Assembly (NCBI GenBank): GCA_037479115.1
Contig: JBBFLK010000003.1
Span: 108,501 to 172,500 of the forward strand
DNA length: 64,000 nt
Reading direction: 5' to 3'
From: Anaerohalosphaeraceae bacterium
GTDB lineage: Bacteria; Planctomycetota; Phycisphaerae; Sedimentisphaerales; Anaerohalosphaeraceae
Position numbers and translations under genes: made by a program. The first letter of the stretch is position 1. Every line of letters starts with the position of its first letter. The notes below the pieces were generated by a model. That model was not told where the DNA came from, ran no database searches, and was given only the letters and a program-made list of their open reading frames with translations. This document shows positions 26,235 to 35,599 of the stretch, piece after piece.

Positions 26235-28280
26235 CTATTTTTCTTCCGCCTGTTTTTCTTTCTTGTATTGGGCCACGACCTGCTGCTGGATATTCGGCGG
26301 AGTCGGTTCGTAGTGGCTTAGTTCCATCGAGTAGCTGCCCTGGCCGCCGGTGACGCTTTTGAGCTGGCTGTTGTAGTTGGCCACTTCCGACAGGGGCACC
26401 TGGGCCCGAATCAGAACCATCCCGCCCGGAAGCATTTCCTGTCCGGTAACACGTCCGCGCCGGGAGGCCATATCGCCGGTGATGTCGCCCATGTTTTCCG
26501 CCGGAACGGTAATTTCCATATTCACGATGGGCTCCAGCAGCACCGGTTTGGCCTTTTCGAGTGCGTCGATAAAGGCCCCTTTGCCCGCGGTTCGGAAGGC
26601 CACTTCTTTGGAGTCAACCGGGTGGTGCTTGCCGTCATAAATAGATACTTTTATGTCCTGCATCGGAAAGCCCGCGACAATGCCGCTTTCCATGACATCC
26701 TGAATGCCTTTGAGAATCGCCGGCTCAAACTGTCCGGGAATGGTGCCGCCGTAAATATCCCAGCTGAAAATCAGCGGCGGGTCGGAATCTCGCGGGGCCG
26801 GTTCAACCCGAAGGAAGACTTCGCCGAACTGGCCGGCTCCCCCGGTCTGCTTCTTGTGCCGGTAGTGTCCTTCCGCCTTGGCGGTGATGGTTTCGCGATA
26901 CGGAATCTTGGGCGGCTTGGTGTGCACGGATACCTTGTAGCGGTTTTCCATCTTGGCCAGCATAATCCGCAGGTGCAGGTCTCCCAGTCCGCTGATAACC
27001 AGCTCTTTGGTCTGCGGGTCGCGGTTGACCTTGAAGCAGACGTCTTCTTCGCACAGTTTTTCCAGCGCACTGCTGAGCCGGTTTTCATCGTTTCGGGAGG
27101 CCGGCTCCAGGGCCAGCGAGAACATCGGTTTGGGAATCGCCGGCAGCTCGAATTTGCCGGAGAATTTCCCGTCGTGCACGAGCAGACCGTGGGAAAGTTC
27201 GTCGATTTTGGTCAGAGTGATGATGTCCCCGCAGGTTCCGACCTCGACTTCTTTGATATCACCGCCGAGCATTTTGAGCGGATGGCCGGGTCGGATGGCC
27301 TTGCGGGCGTCGCCGACGAACAGCTGGGTGGAGGAATCCAGCTTCCCGCTGAAAATTCGGATCGATGCGTATTTCATATTGGACCGGGCATCGTATCCGA
27401 CACGGAAAACCAGACCGGCAAAGGGCCCGTTGGGGTCGGGCGTAATTTCCATTTTTTTCTCGCCGTCCAGAAGAACCGGCGGTTTGACATCCGCAGGAGA
27501 CGGAGCGTAGAGCGCCAGCATGTTCATCAGTTCCGGAACGCCGACTTCGGTTTTGGCGTTGGTGAACAGGATGGGAATGACCGTCCCGGACACGAGGGCC
27601 TTGACAAAAACATCGGAAATTTTTTCGTCCGGTATCGTCTCGCCGGCCAGATAGCTTTCCATCAGCTCATCATCGGCTTCAATGATGCTCTCGAGCAGTT
27701 CCGTATGAGCTTTGGCCACATCCATTACGGGGGATTGGCCGGTTTTGTTGCGAATGCAGTCGATTACGGAGTTTTTGTCGGAGGCAGGCAGATTGGCCGG
27801 ACGGCATTGAGGACCGAAGGATTCCTGAATCTGGCCGAGCAGTTCTTTCAAGTCGGCGTTTTCCGCATCGATTTTGTTGACGACGATAATCCGGGCTTTT
27901 CCGGCGGAGGAGGCGGCGGCAAACAATTTTCGCGTGTTGATTTCAATGCCCGCCGAGGCACTGATTACGATGACCGCCGTGTCTGCGGCAGGAATGGACA
28001 TCAAAGCCGCCCCGATGAAGTCTGGATAGCCGGGGGTATCAATGAGGTTGACGGTCTTTCCGGCGTGGGAGAAATACAGCAGCGATGAATAAATGGAATG
28101 CCCGCGGTTTTTCTCCTCTTCATCAAAGTCCGACACGGTGTTTTTCTCGTCAATGCTTCCTAAGCGGTTGATAACACCGGCTTTATGGAGAATAGACTCC
28201 GCCAGCGAGGTCTTGCCGGCACCGCCGTGTCCTAAAAGCACCACATTTCGAAAGTCTTTGATTGCTGCCACGCTTGTCAA
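26235..28280 (-). CDS. Elongation factor G paralogue (EF-G-like GTPase)
   Basis: 681 residues with the EF-G domain order. GTPase motifs: G1 G-H-G-G-A-G-K-T, G3 D-T-P-G-Y-P-D-F, G4 N-K-I-D. The switch region reads R-G-H-S-I-Y where true EF-G has R-G-I-T-I, and the G1 loop lacks the usual H-I-D. These are marks of the divergent EF-G-like group (often annotated fusA2). It may act in ribosome recycling or in a non-translational role; the canonical EF-G must be elsewhere. It stands alone here. A C-terminal charged tail is present. Confidence 0.85.
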   Translation of the reverse strand: MTSVAAIKDFRNVVLLGHGGAGKTSLAESILHKAGVINRLGSIDEKNTVSDFDEEEKNRGHSIYSSLLYFSHAGKTVNLIDTPGYPDFIGAALMSIPAADTAVIVISASAGIEINTRKLFAAASSAGKARIIVVNKIDAENADLKELLGQIQESFGPQCRPANLPASDKNSVIDCIRNKTGQSPVMDVAKAHTELLESIIEADDELMESYLAGETIPDEKISDVFVKALVSGTVIPILFTNAKTEVGVPELMNMLALYAPSPADVKPPVLLDGEKKMEITPDPNGPFAGLVFRVGYDARSNMKYASIRIFSGKLDSSTQLFVGDARKAIRPGHPLKMLGGDIKEVEVGTCGDIITLTKIDELSHGLLVHDGKFSGKFELPAIPKPMFSLALEPASRNDENRLSSALEKLCEEDVCFKVNRDPQTKELVISGLGDLHLRIMLAKMENRYKVSVHTKPPKIPYRETITAKAEGHYRHKKQTGGAGQFGEVFLRVEPAPRDSDPPLIFSWDIYGGTIPGQFEPAILKGIQDVMESGIVAGFPMQDIKVSIYDGKHHPVDSKEVAFRTAGKGAFIDALEKAKPVLLEPIVNMEITVPAENMGDITGDMASRRGRVTGQEMLPGGMVLIRAQVPLSEVANYNSQLKSVTGGQGSYSMELSHYEPTPPNIQQQVVAQYKKEKQAEEK

Positions 28281-28437
28281 CCTCCAAACTGAAAACCTTT
28301 ATTTTCCTCTTTCGTGTAAAAAGCGAGATTGTACAGGGAAAATGCTCCGCCGACAAGTCTTAAATAAAGGAAAAGAACACTGTAAAGATGTATGGGGTAT
28401 TGCATATCCAGATAATCCGTTAATTTTGCAATCTAAT

Positions 28438-28465
28438 TTGACCAAAGAATCCTCTTTTGTACAAT
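28438..28465 (+). promoter_or_regulatory. Sigma-70-type promoter giving an almost leaderless mRNA
   Basis: TTGACC (28438-28443), a 16-bp spacer and TACAAT (28460-28465) predict initiation near 28472, only about 6 nt before the ATG at 28478. No ribosome site fits in so short a leader. Confidence 0.6.
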
Positions 28466-28477
28466 TTAGGTTTGTTT

Positions 28478-29386
28478 ATGAAGCAGGCGTTTTTTCTAAC
28501 AGTTTGCTTGTTTGTCTTTTGGCAGACCGATTCTGTCTTCGGAACGGAAACAAACCGTCCGCGCGTCTATGTTCTTTCCATTTTGCAGGTTCATTCCTCG
28601 GATGAGTTTACCTGCCGGGTTGATGAATGGAAACGCATCAAAAATATTCCGCTGCGTGTTAAAGTGCGGGGGTTGGGAAAGGAGGGAAGCCGGCAGGAGG
28701 GACGGGACACTCTGGAAACCCTCTTGCGAGGAAGCGGAAAAGAGCTTGTTTTGCGCAATATTGAAGATCGGGGGTACTTCCGCATTTCGGCCGATGTTTT
28801 TGCCGGTCCTGTTAACCTGGCAGAATTAATCACGTCTCTGGAGGAGGGTTCACAAACACAGACCCAAGAGAATTCCCCGGAAGTCGAACCGAAAGAGACA
28901 CAAAAGTTGCCTATTTCCTTAGCAGAAATGAACAAAACAGTCCGGGTCCGGCCGAAACGTCAGGAGATTCAAATCGAGAACCTTTTGAAGAAAGAGGCGG
29001 ATTTATCGGCCCTTCGCGAGGATGTGTCGATTCGGGAGGCCCTCGAGATTATTCGAACCTCCGTCGAGCCGCCGCTGCCTCTGATTGTATTGTGGCCGGA
29101 TTTAAGCCGGAATTTGCTGATTGAACCGGACCGCCCGATTGGTCTGGAAATCCGAGGCCAAATGTCTTTGGGGTTGGCCCTCGAACTGGTCCTTTCTTCT
29201 GCGAGTCCCGTGGGGCGAAAGGCGGTTCTGCTTCGGGAGGAAAATGTCTTTTTGGTTGTCAGTTCGCAGTTTGCAGCCCTCAGGATGCGTCCGAAAGTCT
29301 ATGATATTGGAGAGTTGACCTCTTTTTGGGTTCTGGAGGAAATGAACTCTGGGAATGCAGGCAATTCCGGAGGTTACAGAAAATAA
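28478..29386 (+). CDS. Secreted protein with SNase-like and STN-like regions
   Basis: 302 residues from an ATG that begins a signal peptide (M-K-Q-A-F-F-L-T-V-C-L ... V-F-G); an upstream in-frame ATG lies inside the promoter and is rejected. Mature residues about 20-115 have the rhythm of the thermonuclease/SNase fold (I-P-L-R-V-K-V-R-G then Y-F-R-I-S-A-D-V-F ... V-N-L-A-E-L-I), but the catalytic Arg/Glu triad is not evident. Residues about 165-270 resemble an STN/secretin N-terminal module (L-R-E-D-V-S-I-R-E-A-L-E-I-I; P-I-G-L-E-I-R). I do not recognise the whole protein; activity is unknown. Confidence 0.5.
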   Translation: MKQAFFLTVCLFVFWQTDSVFGTETNRPRVYVLSILQVHSSDEFTCRVDEWKRIKNIPLRVKVRGLGKEGSRQEGRDTLETLLRGSGKELVLRNIEDRGYFRISADVFAGPVNLAELITSLEEGSQTQTQENSPEVEPKETQKLPISLAEMNKTVRVRPKRQEIQIENLLKKEADLSALREDVSIREALEIIRTSVEPPLPLIVLWPDLSRNLLIEPDRPIGLEIRGQMSLGLALELVLSSASPVGRKAVLLREENVFLVVSSQFAALRMRPKVYDIGELTSFWVLEEMNSGNAGNSGGYRK

Positions 29387-29578
29387 GACTCCTGAATCCG
29401 TGATTTTGTTTTTCCTCTTATCTTTTTCGTCCGATAATCGTAGAAATCAAGAAAGCCGAAGAGAACAGCGGTTGTTTTCCGATTAAGGATATAGTGTTCT
29501 TAACCGATAACGAAAGCGGCACGTGTCCTTTTTGGGACATGCGTGTGTGCTTTTAAAAACTTGAATCAGGGAAGACTT

Positions 29579-32191
29579 ATGCAGAATGTCAGAACCTTTA
29601 CCGTCAAACCGTCTCTGCCGGAGCCGTTGAAAGACCTGCAGCTGATTACCGGCAATATGTACTGGTCCTGGAATTATGAGATTACGGATATATTCCGGCG
29701 TGCAGATTACGATTTGTGGAAACAGTGCATGCACAACCCGGTACGGATGCTCGGGATGATTTCCCAGGCCCGTCTGGAGGATTTGGCCAGGAATGAGGGT
29801 TTCTTATATCAGATTCAGCAGGCCAAAATCAAACTGGAGCAGACGCTGAACGCTCCCAGCTGGTTTGACAAGATTTACGGTCAGCAGCCGCGTCCGCTGA
29901 TTGCTTATTTTTGTGCGGAATTCGGGATTCACGAAAGCATCCCGATTTATTCGGGCGGTCTGGGGATTTTGGCGGGAGACCACCTGAAAAGTGCCTCCGA
30001 TTTGGGGATTCCTCTGGTCGGCGTGGGGCTGCTGTACCAGAAGGGCTATTTCCGTCAGTATCTGAACACCGACGGATGGCAGCAGGAACATTATATTGAC
30101 AATGATTTTCATACCATGCCTCTGGAACTGGTGCGGAAGGAAGGGGGGCATCCATTGCTGGTGACCATCCAGTTCCCGGGTCGGACGGTGTCGGCCCAGG
30201 TTTGGAAGGCGCAGGTAGGGCGCACGCCCCTGTACCTGCTGGATACAAATGTGCCGGACAATTCCCCGCAGGACCGGGCGATCACACAGGCCCTGTACGG
30301 GGGAGATTTAGAGACCCGCATCTGTCAGGAGATTATTCTGGGCATCGGAGGCTTAAAGGCGCTGTATGCCATGGGGCTGGAGCCGACCGTCTGCCATATG
30401 AATGAAGGGCATGCGGCGTTTCTGGCGATTGAACGCATCTCCAAGCTCCGCAGCCTTCGGAATATGTCGTTTGAAGAGGCCTTTGAGGCAGCCAAAGCGA
30501 GCAACGTTTTTACGGTTCATACGCCTGTCGCAGCCGGAAGCGATGAGTTTCCGGTGGAGCTGATGGATAAATACTTTGGTCATTATTACGGCAAGCTGGG
30601 CATCAACCGGGAGCGCTTTCTCGGGCTGGGACGAATTCGCCCGCAGGACGGTTCAGAATCATTCAAGATGCCGGTGCTGGCACTGCGGTGCAGTGCATTC
30701 CGCAACGGAGTGAGCGAACTGCACGGGCAGGTCTCCCGGCAGATTTGGCGGAATCTGTGGCCGGAACTTCCGGTGCACGAGGTGCCGATTGGTTCCATCA
30801 CAAACGGCATTCATGCCAAGACCTGGCTCAGCTCCGAGATGAATCAGCTGTATGAACGCTATCTGGGGGCCCGCTGGGCGGATGAGATTGTGGACAAGTC
30901 GCTCTGGCAGGTGATTGATCAGATTCCGGACGAGGAGTTCTGGCGGACTCATCAGCGGTGCAAAGAACGGCTGATTGCCTTTGCTCGGACGCGGCTGAAA
31001 CGTCAGATGGAGCGCCGCGGGACATTCCATTCAGAGCTGAAGTGGGCGGATGAGGTCCTGGACCCGGAGGCGCTGACCATCGGCTTTGCCCGGCGGTTTG
31101 CCACGTATAAGCGAGGGACGCTGCTGCTGCGGGAACCGCAGCGTCTGATGAAGCTGCTGACGAATACACAGACGCCTGTTCAGTTTATTTTTGCCGGCAA
31201 GGCGCATCCGCGGGACACGGCGGGCAAGGAACTGATTCGCCAGATTGTTCATTTTGCTTCGCAGAATCCGGAGATTCGGCGGCGGCTGATTTTTCTTGAA
31301 GATTATGATATGGATATCGCACGGTATCTGGTTCAGGGAGTCGATGTGTGGCTGAACAATCCGCGCCGTCCGATGGAGGCCAGCGGAACCAGCGGAATGA
31401 AGGCGGCCATTAACGGGGTGCTGAATATGAGCACGCTGGACGGCTGGTGGTGCGAAGGGTATGTGCCGGAAAGCGGGTGGATTATCGGCGCCGGCGAGGA
31501 GTATGAAGACCTCAGCTACCAGGACCAGGTGGAATCACAGGCCATTTTCAATCTGCTCGAACAGGAGGTGGTTCCGCTGTTCTACATGCGTTCCAAAGAC
31601 CGCCTGCCTCGACAATGGATTCGGCGGATGAAAAATACAATCAAGTGGTGCGCCCCGCGGTTTAATACCAGCCGAATGGTGGCGGAATACACCCGTCGGT
31701 ATTACCGGCCGGCCGCCGTCAAGTGGGTGGAGCTGACCGAAAACGGCGAGGCCAGGGTTCGGGCCCTTTCGGAATGGAAGGTGCGGACGCGTATGGCCTG
31801 GGAGGATTTGGCGATTCTGAACGTCTCGGTTCAGTCCGGCAAAGACAATCAGTATGTGGCCTGGAACGGCCGCGTGCCGGAATTGGAGGTCGGCTCCAGA
31901 CTGATGATTACAGCGGATGTGAAATTAGGGCGGCTGAATCCTTCCGATATTTCCGTGCAGGTCTATTACGGCCATGTCAATTCTTCCGGAATCATCGAGG
32001 ACGGCCAGATTGCGGAAATGCAGTATGAGGAAGGGTCACTTAATCCGGACAGAATCGCTCGATTCAAGGGAACCATCGACTGCCGCAATTCCGGCAAACA
32101 GGGATTCTGCCTGCGGATTATCCCGCGCCATCAGGACCTGGTGGAGCCGTATGAGCCGGGCATGGTGCTCTGGGAAAGCTCCCGAGGATAA
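29579..32191 (+). CDS. glgP: Alpha-glucan (glycogen) phosphorylase
   Basis: 870 residues from an ATG preceded by GGGAAG; an ATG 12 codons earlier is less well placed. It has the TIGR02094-type phosphorylase layout: P-L-I-A-Y-F-C-A-E-F-G near 105, Y-S-G-G-L-G-I-L-A-G-D-H, and the pyridoxal-phosphate lysine Lys608 in S-G-T-S-G-M-K-A. It releases glucose-1-phosphate from alpha-1,4-glucan. About 70 N-terminal residues form the DUF3417-type region found in this subgroup. No other glycogen gene is adjacent. Confidence 0.93.
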   Translation: MQNVRTFTVKPSLPEPLKDLQLITGNMYWSWNYEITDIFRRADYDLWKQCMHNPVRMLGMISQARLEDLARNEGFLYQIQQAKIKLEQTLNAPSWFDKIYGQQPRPLIAYFCAEFGIHESIPIYSGGLGILAGDHLKSASDLGIPLVGVGLLYQKGYFRQYLNTDGWQQEHYIDNDFHTMPLELVRKEGGHPLLVTIQFPGRTVSAQVWKAQVGRTPLYLLDTNVPDNSPQDRAITQALYGGDLETRICQEIILGIGGLKALYAMGLEPTVCHMNEGHAAFLAIERISKLRSLRNMSFEEAFEAAKASNVFTVHTPVAAGSDEFPVELMDKYFGHYYGKLGINRERFLGLGRIRPQDGSESFKMPVLALRCSAFRNGVSELHGQVSRQIWRNLWPELPVHEVPIGSITNGIHAKTWLSSEMNQLYERYLGARWADEIVDKSLWQVIDQIPDEEFWRTHQRCKERLIAFARTRLKRQMERRGTFHSELKWADEVLDPEALTIGFARRFATYKRGTLLLREPQRLMKLLTNTQTPVQFIFAGKAHPRDTAGKELIRQIVHFASQNPEIRRRLIFLEDYDMDIARYLVQGVDVWLNNPRRPMEASGTSGMKAAINGVLNMSTLDGWWCEGYVPESGWIIGAGEEYEDLSYQDQVESQAIFNLLEQEVVPLFYMRSKDRLPRQWIRRMKNTIKWCAPRFNTSRMVAEYTRRYYRPAAVKWVELTENGEARVRALSEWKVRTRMAWEDLAILNVSVQSGKDNQYVAWNGRVPELEVGSRLMITADVKLGRLNPSDISVQVYYGHVNSSGIIEDGQIAEMQYEEGSLNPDRIARFKGTIDCRNSGKQGFCLRIIPRHQDLVEPYEPGMVLWESSRG

Positions 32192-32220
32192 CGGGAGAAT
32201 TCCTGACCATTCCGGACGGG

Positions 32221-32679
32221 CTACTCGGTTTCCTTGCTGCTGATCAGTTCGTACACCTCTTCCGGAGAGGAGGCCTTTTCGAGTTTGGCCTTGAGGGTCT
32301 CGTCCAGCATCAGCCGACTGATGCGGGCCAGTGCCTGAATATGGGGCCCGGTGCAGTCGGGCGGGGACAGCAGCAACACGATGATTTTGACGGGTTTTTT
32401 ATCGATGCTGTCAAAGTCAATCGGATTTTTTGCGATGCCGAAAGCCATCACCAGCTCTTTGGCGGAGGGGGTTTTCCCGTGAGGGATGGCAATCCCGGAA
32501 CCGATGCCGGTGCTTCGCTGCTGTTCCCGTTCCATCACGGCTTCGAGCGCACCGGCCGGGTCGGTTATTTGGCCTGCCTGGGCAAGCAGGTTGATCAGTT
32601 CTTCAATCGCGCCTGTTTTGTCCCGACTTTCCAGCGGAGCCTTAATGCAAGTCGGCTGCAGGATTTGCGTTAGGATCAT
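32221..32679 (-). CDS. Second PTS IIA-type regulatory protein (PtsN paralogue)
   Basis: 152 residues with phospho-accepting His67 in I-A-I-P-H-G-K and T-G-I-G-S-G before it. It is the same length as the PtsN at 16973 but clearly diverged. It is alone, convergent with glgP. It probably receives phosphate from the HPr/enzyme I encoded at 17495-19549 and regulates something else; the neighbouring phosphorylase makes carbon-storage control conceivable but unproven. Confidence 0.85.
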   Translation of the reverse strand: MILTQILQPTCIKAPLESRDKTGAIEELINLLAQAGQITDPAGALEAVMEREQQRSTGIGSGIAIPHGKTPSAKELVMAFGIAKNPIDFDSIDKKPVKIIVLLLSPPDCTGPHIQALARISRLMLDETLKAKLEKASSPEEVYELISSKETE

Positions 32680-32819
32680 ACGGAATTCCTATTGACTGAT
32701 TCCTGTTCCAAACATTTTTTTGAGAAAAACAAGCCCGACTTTATACCACTATTTCTCCACAAGAGCAATGTTTTTTCTGTTAAAAGCCCATTTCCGATTG
32801 TCGTCGAGGTACCGTCTTA

Positions 32820-33542
32820 TCAGCGTTTTGCCGAAGAAACAGCGGGTTTTGCGGCGGCTTTGACCTTTTGTTTTATCGTTTTTTGGGGCATTGGAGCGGC
32901 GGCTCGGTCCATATCCGCCAGCTGGACGGCCTGTTCCGGACTGGGCGCGTACAAGTCCGCTCCGATTTCCTCCCAAAGCCCCTCGGCCCGACCAAATACG
33001 CCTCCGGAAAGCATAATGCGCATGTTCGGCCAGGCGTTGATATCTCGAATCATGTCGATAAGACGCCGAACATTGGGGGCATCCGAGCCGTTCATCCCAT
33101 AAAGAAGGAGAATATCTGGGGAATATGTATGAATAAAAGCCAGAATGTCATCTGTGCAGACGCTTCCGCCGAGGAAACGGGTTTCCCAGCCGTCGCTCTC
33201 AAACAAATCCGTGAGCATTTGTCCGCCGAGCTCGGCTTGCTCGTTATCGGCGGTACAAATGACGATTTTCTTGTGTTTTTCGGGTTTTCTGGGCAGTTTA
33301 TTTTGGAGTTGATTGACCAACGTCCGATTGATTCGAGAGGCGAAGGCCTCTTGAGCGGAGTCGATTCGTCCTTCTCGATACAGTTTTTCGATTTCGACCA
33401 TAATCGGCCAGATGACATCGATATAAACCTGATGGGCCGGGACGCCGTTCTTGAGGATTTCTTCAATCACAAGCCGGCAGGAAATACGGTCTCCGGAAAG
33501 GAGGGAACGAAGATATTTTTCGAGAATGCATTCATCTACCAT
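32820..33542 (-). CDS. B12-binding-fold regulatory protein lacking the cobalt-ligand histidine
   Basis: 240 residues. Residues about 1-85 form the helical cap (B12-binding_2-like) and about 90-210 a Rossmann-type B12-binding domain (I-V-I-C-T-A-D-N-E-Q-A-E-L-G-G ... F-L-G-G). Canonical proteins read E-x-H-x-x-G; here it is E101-Q-A103-E-L-G106, so the axial His is replaced by Ala. The tail (about 215-240) is Lys/Ala-rich and disordered. There is no DNA-binding or kinase domain. It could sense a cofactor base-off, or have lost B12 binding. It is divergent from mlaEF. Confidence 0.75.
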   Translation of the reverse strand: MVDECILEKYLRSLLSGDRISCRLVIEEILKNGVPAHQVYIDVIWPIMVEIEKLYREGRIDSAQEAFASRINRTLVNQLQNKLPRKPEKHKKIVICTADNEQAELGGQMLTDLFESDGWETRFLGGSVCTDDILAFIHTYSPDILLLYGMNGSDAPNVRRLIDMIRDINAWPNMRIMLSGGVFGRAEGLWEEIGADLYAPSPEQAVQLADMDRAAAPMPQKTIKQKVKAAAKPAVSSAKR

Positions 33543-33859
33543 AAGCCTCTTCCTTTCATTTTTTAGAACAAGTCAAAATGGGAAAAATAGCCAATCTGGG
33601 GATTTAATCGGATTCGCCATCAAAAAATCTTTAGTTAAAATAGGTAAAATGTTTCGCCTTTTTTATTTTGAATGGTATTTGTAAGTCTTTGTTTAATAAG
33701 AGGATGTGTTCTTTGCGGCTTTTATGTCCTATAAAAAATGAATCTGTTTAACGTTAAAATGGAGAAAAATGGTTGCCTCATCTGTGAACTTGTTTTTTGC
33801 AAAAGAGGATGCGAAAAAACCGATAGTTTGAATGACAGTGTTTTGTGAAAGGAGAATTC
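33543..33859. other. AT-rich divergent intergenic region
   Basis: This 317-nt gap separates the B12-binding-fold gene (leftward) from mlaE (rightward). It is AT-rich and must hold both promoters. I could not fix a convincing -35/-10 pair for either direction. No RNA gene or long repeat is visible; a short TTTAACGTTAAA palindrome lies near 33748-33759. Confidence 0.4.
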
Positions 33860-34669
33860 ATGATAGAGATTCTCGGAGAACGAACGATTGCCTGCATCGA
33901 AGGATTCGGCCGATTCGGCCGTTTTTCGGCGGAGTCCTTTCGAGCGATGGTCCATACCCTGTTTCATCCGCGCTCCTATCCTTTGGTTCTGAACCAGATG
34001 AACATTATCGGGGTTAAAAGTGTTCCGGTCGTGATGGCCACCGGTGCCTTTGTGGGGATGATTTTGGCGATTCAGGCCTATGGACAACTGGCGTCGATGG
34101 GGCTGGAGGAGCGGTTGGGCGTTTTAATTAACATTGCGGTTGTGAAAGAATTAGGGCCTGTTTTGGCCGCCGTGATGCTGGCCGGACGGGTCGGAGGGGC
34201 TCTGACGGCGGAGCTGGGTACGATGAATGTAACCGAGCAGATTGCAGCCGTACAGAGTTTTGGGGTCAGTCCCATCCGGTATCTGGTGGCTCCGCGGGTT
34301 TTGGCGTGTCTTCTGCTGACGCCGCTGCTGATTATCTATGCGGATTTGCTGGGTATCCTGGGCGGGTATTTTGTGAGCGTCAAACAGCTGGGCATCAATC
34401 CGGGGGCGTATTGGAACTACAGTGCGATGGGGGTGGAATTGTGGGACGTTTCCACCGGAGCCCTCAAAGGATTTTTCTTCGGCGGGGCGATTGCCATAAT
34501 CAGCTGTTATAAAGGATTTACCTGCCGAGAGGGGGCCCGTGGGGTCGGCGAGGCCTGTACGGAGGCGTTTGTCGGATGCTTTATTTCCATCCTGGCTTTG
34601 AATTATGTCTTTGCCGTGGTTCTCAGTGCGGTGTATAAAACATTCTGGCCGCTGCGGCCCCTGATTTAA
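33860..34669 (+). CDS. mlaE: MlaE family lipid-transport ABC permease
   Basis: 269 residues from an ATG with AAAGGAG 6 nt upstream; an in-frame GTG five codons earlier is less likely. About five membrane helices. The MlaE signature is readable: E-L-G-P-V-L-A-A-V-M-L-A-G-R-V-G and A-E-L-G-T-M. It is the inner-membrane channel of MCE-type transporters that move phospholipid between the membranes. The ATPase follows after 16 nt. Confidence 0.9.
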   Translation: MIEILGERTIACIEGFGRFGRFSAESFRAMVHTLFHPRSYPLVLNQMNIIGVKSVPVVMATGAFVGMILAIQAYGQLASMGLEERLGVLINIAVVKELGPVLAAVMLAGRVGGALTAELGTMNVTEQIAAVQSFGVSPIRYLVAPRVLACLLLTPLLIIYADLLGILGGYFVSVKQLGINPGAYWNYSAMGVELWDVSTGALKGFFFGGAIAIISCYKGFTCREGARGVGEACTEAFVGCFISILALNYVFAVVLSAVYKTFWPLRPLI

Positions 34670-34685
34670 TTTCGGCGGAGGTGCC

Positions 34686-35522
34686 TTGATTCAAAAGAAG
34701 ATTCAGCCGGAGGACGGAATTCTTGTCGTCCGCGACCTGACGAAGCGGTACGGCCAGAAGCTGGTCCTGGATAACGTCTCGATGGCCATTGAGGAAGGCA
34801 AGACGACGGTCATCATCGGCCCGAGCGGCTGCGGCAAGACCGTCTTTATGAAGCATCTGATTGTGCTGGAACGGCCGGATTCCGGGGAAGTCTATTACCG
34901 CGGCAGACGCATCGATCACCTCAGCGAGCGGGAGCTGGTTCCGATTCGCCGCAAATTCGGTTTTTGTTTTCAGATGGGGGCGCTGTTTGACAGCATTACG
35001 GTTTATGAAAATATCATTTTCCCGCTGCGCCAGCACTACAAAATTACCGATTGGAAGGCCGTCGATGAAATGGTCAAGCAGAAGCTGGCCCTGGTGGGAA
35101 TGGACGGATATCAGCATTATTATCCGGCGAATTTGTCCGGCGGTCAGCGCAAGCGGGTCGCCCTGGCGCGGGCGATTGCGCTCAATCCGGAAATTATTCT
35201 TTATGATGAGCCGACGACCGGCCTGGACCCGATTACCTCGGATGTGATTAATGAGCTGATTCTGAAACTTCAGCGGGAGCTGAAGGTAACCAGCGTCGTG
35301 GTTACGCACGATATGCGAAGTGCTTATAAAATAGCGAATCGGATTGTGATGCTTCATCACGGTCGGATTATTGCGGATGGAGATGCCGAACATATTCGCA
35401 CTCATCCCAACGAGGTCGTTCAGCAGTTTATCCAGGGCAAGGTGAGTGAGGCGGAACTGGAGGCGCTGCGGCTGGGCGGAACGAAATTTCCAACCCAGTT
35501 TATGCCGGAGGATTTTGAGTAA
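34686..35522 (+). CDS. mlaF: MlaF family lipid-transport ABC ATPase
   Basis: 278 residues with a TTG start after a GGAGGT site. Walker A G-P-S-G-C-G-K-T, signature L-S-G-G-Q-R-K-R and Walker B I-I-L-Y-D-E-P are present. It drives MlaE. The usual third gene (mlaD, MCE substrate-binding protein) is not downstream: the next feature is a cobalamin riboswitch. Confidence 0.9.
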   Translation: MIQKKIQPEDGILVVRDLTKRYGQKLVLDNVSMAIEEGKTTVIIGPSGCGKTVFMKHLIVLERPDSGEVYYRGRRIDHLSERELVPIRRKFGFCFQMGALFDSITVYENIIFPLRQHYKITDWKAVDEMVKQKLALVGMDGYQHYYPANLSGGQRKRVALARAIALNPEIILYDEPTTGLDPITSDVINELILKLQRELKVTSVVVTHDMRSAYKIANRIVMLHHGRIIADGDAEHIRTHPNEVVQQFIQGKVSEAELEALRLGGTKFPTQFMPEDFE

Positions 35523-35599
35523 CCTGTCGGCTTTTTTTCTTGATTTTTTGAAAAGCGGAGATATTCTTTCCTTTGTTCTTTACCAGTGAAAGATGGATT

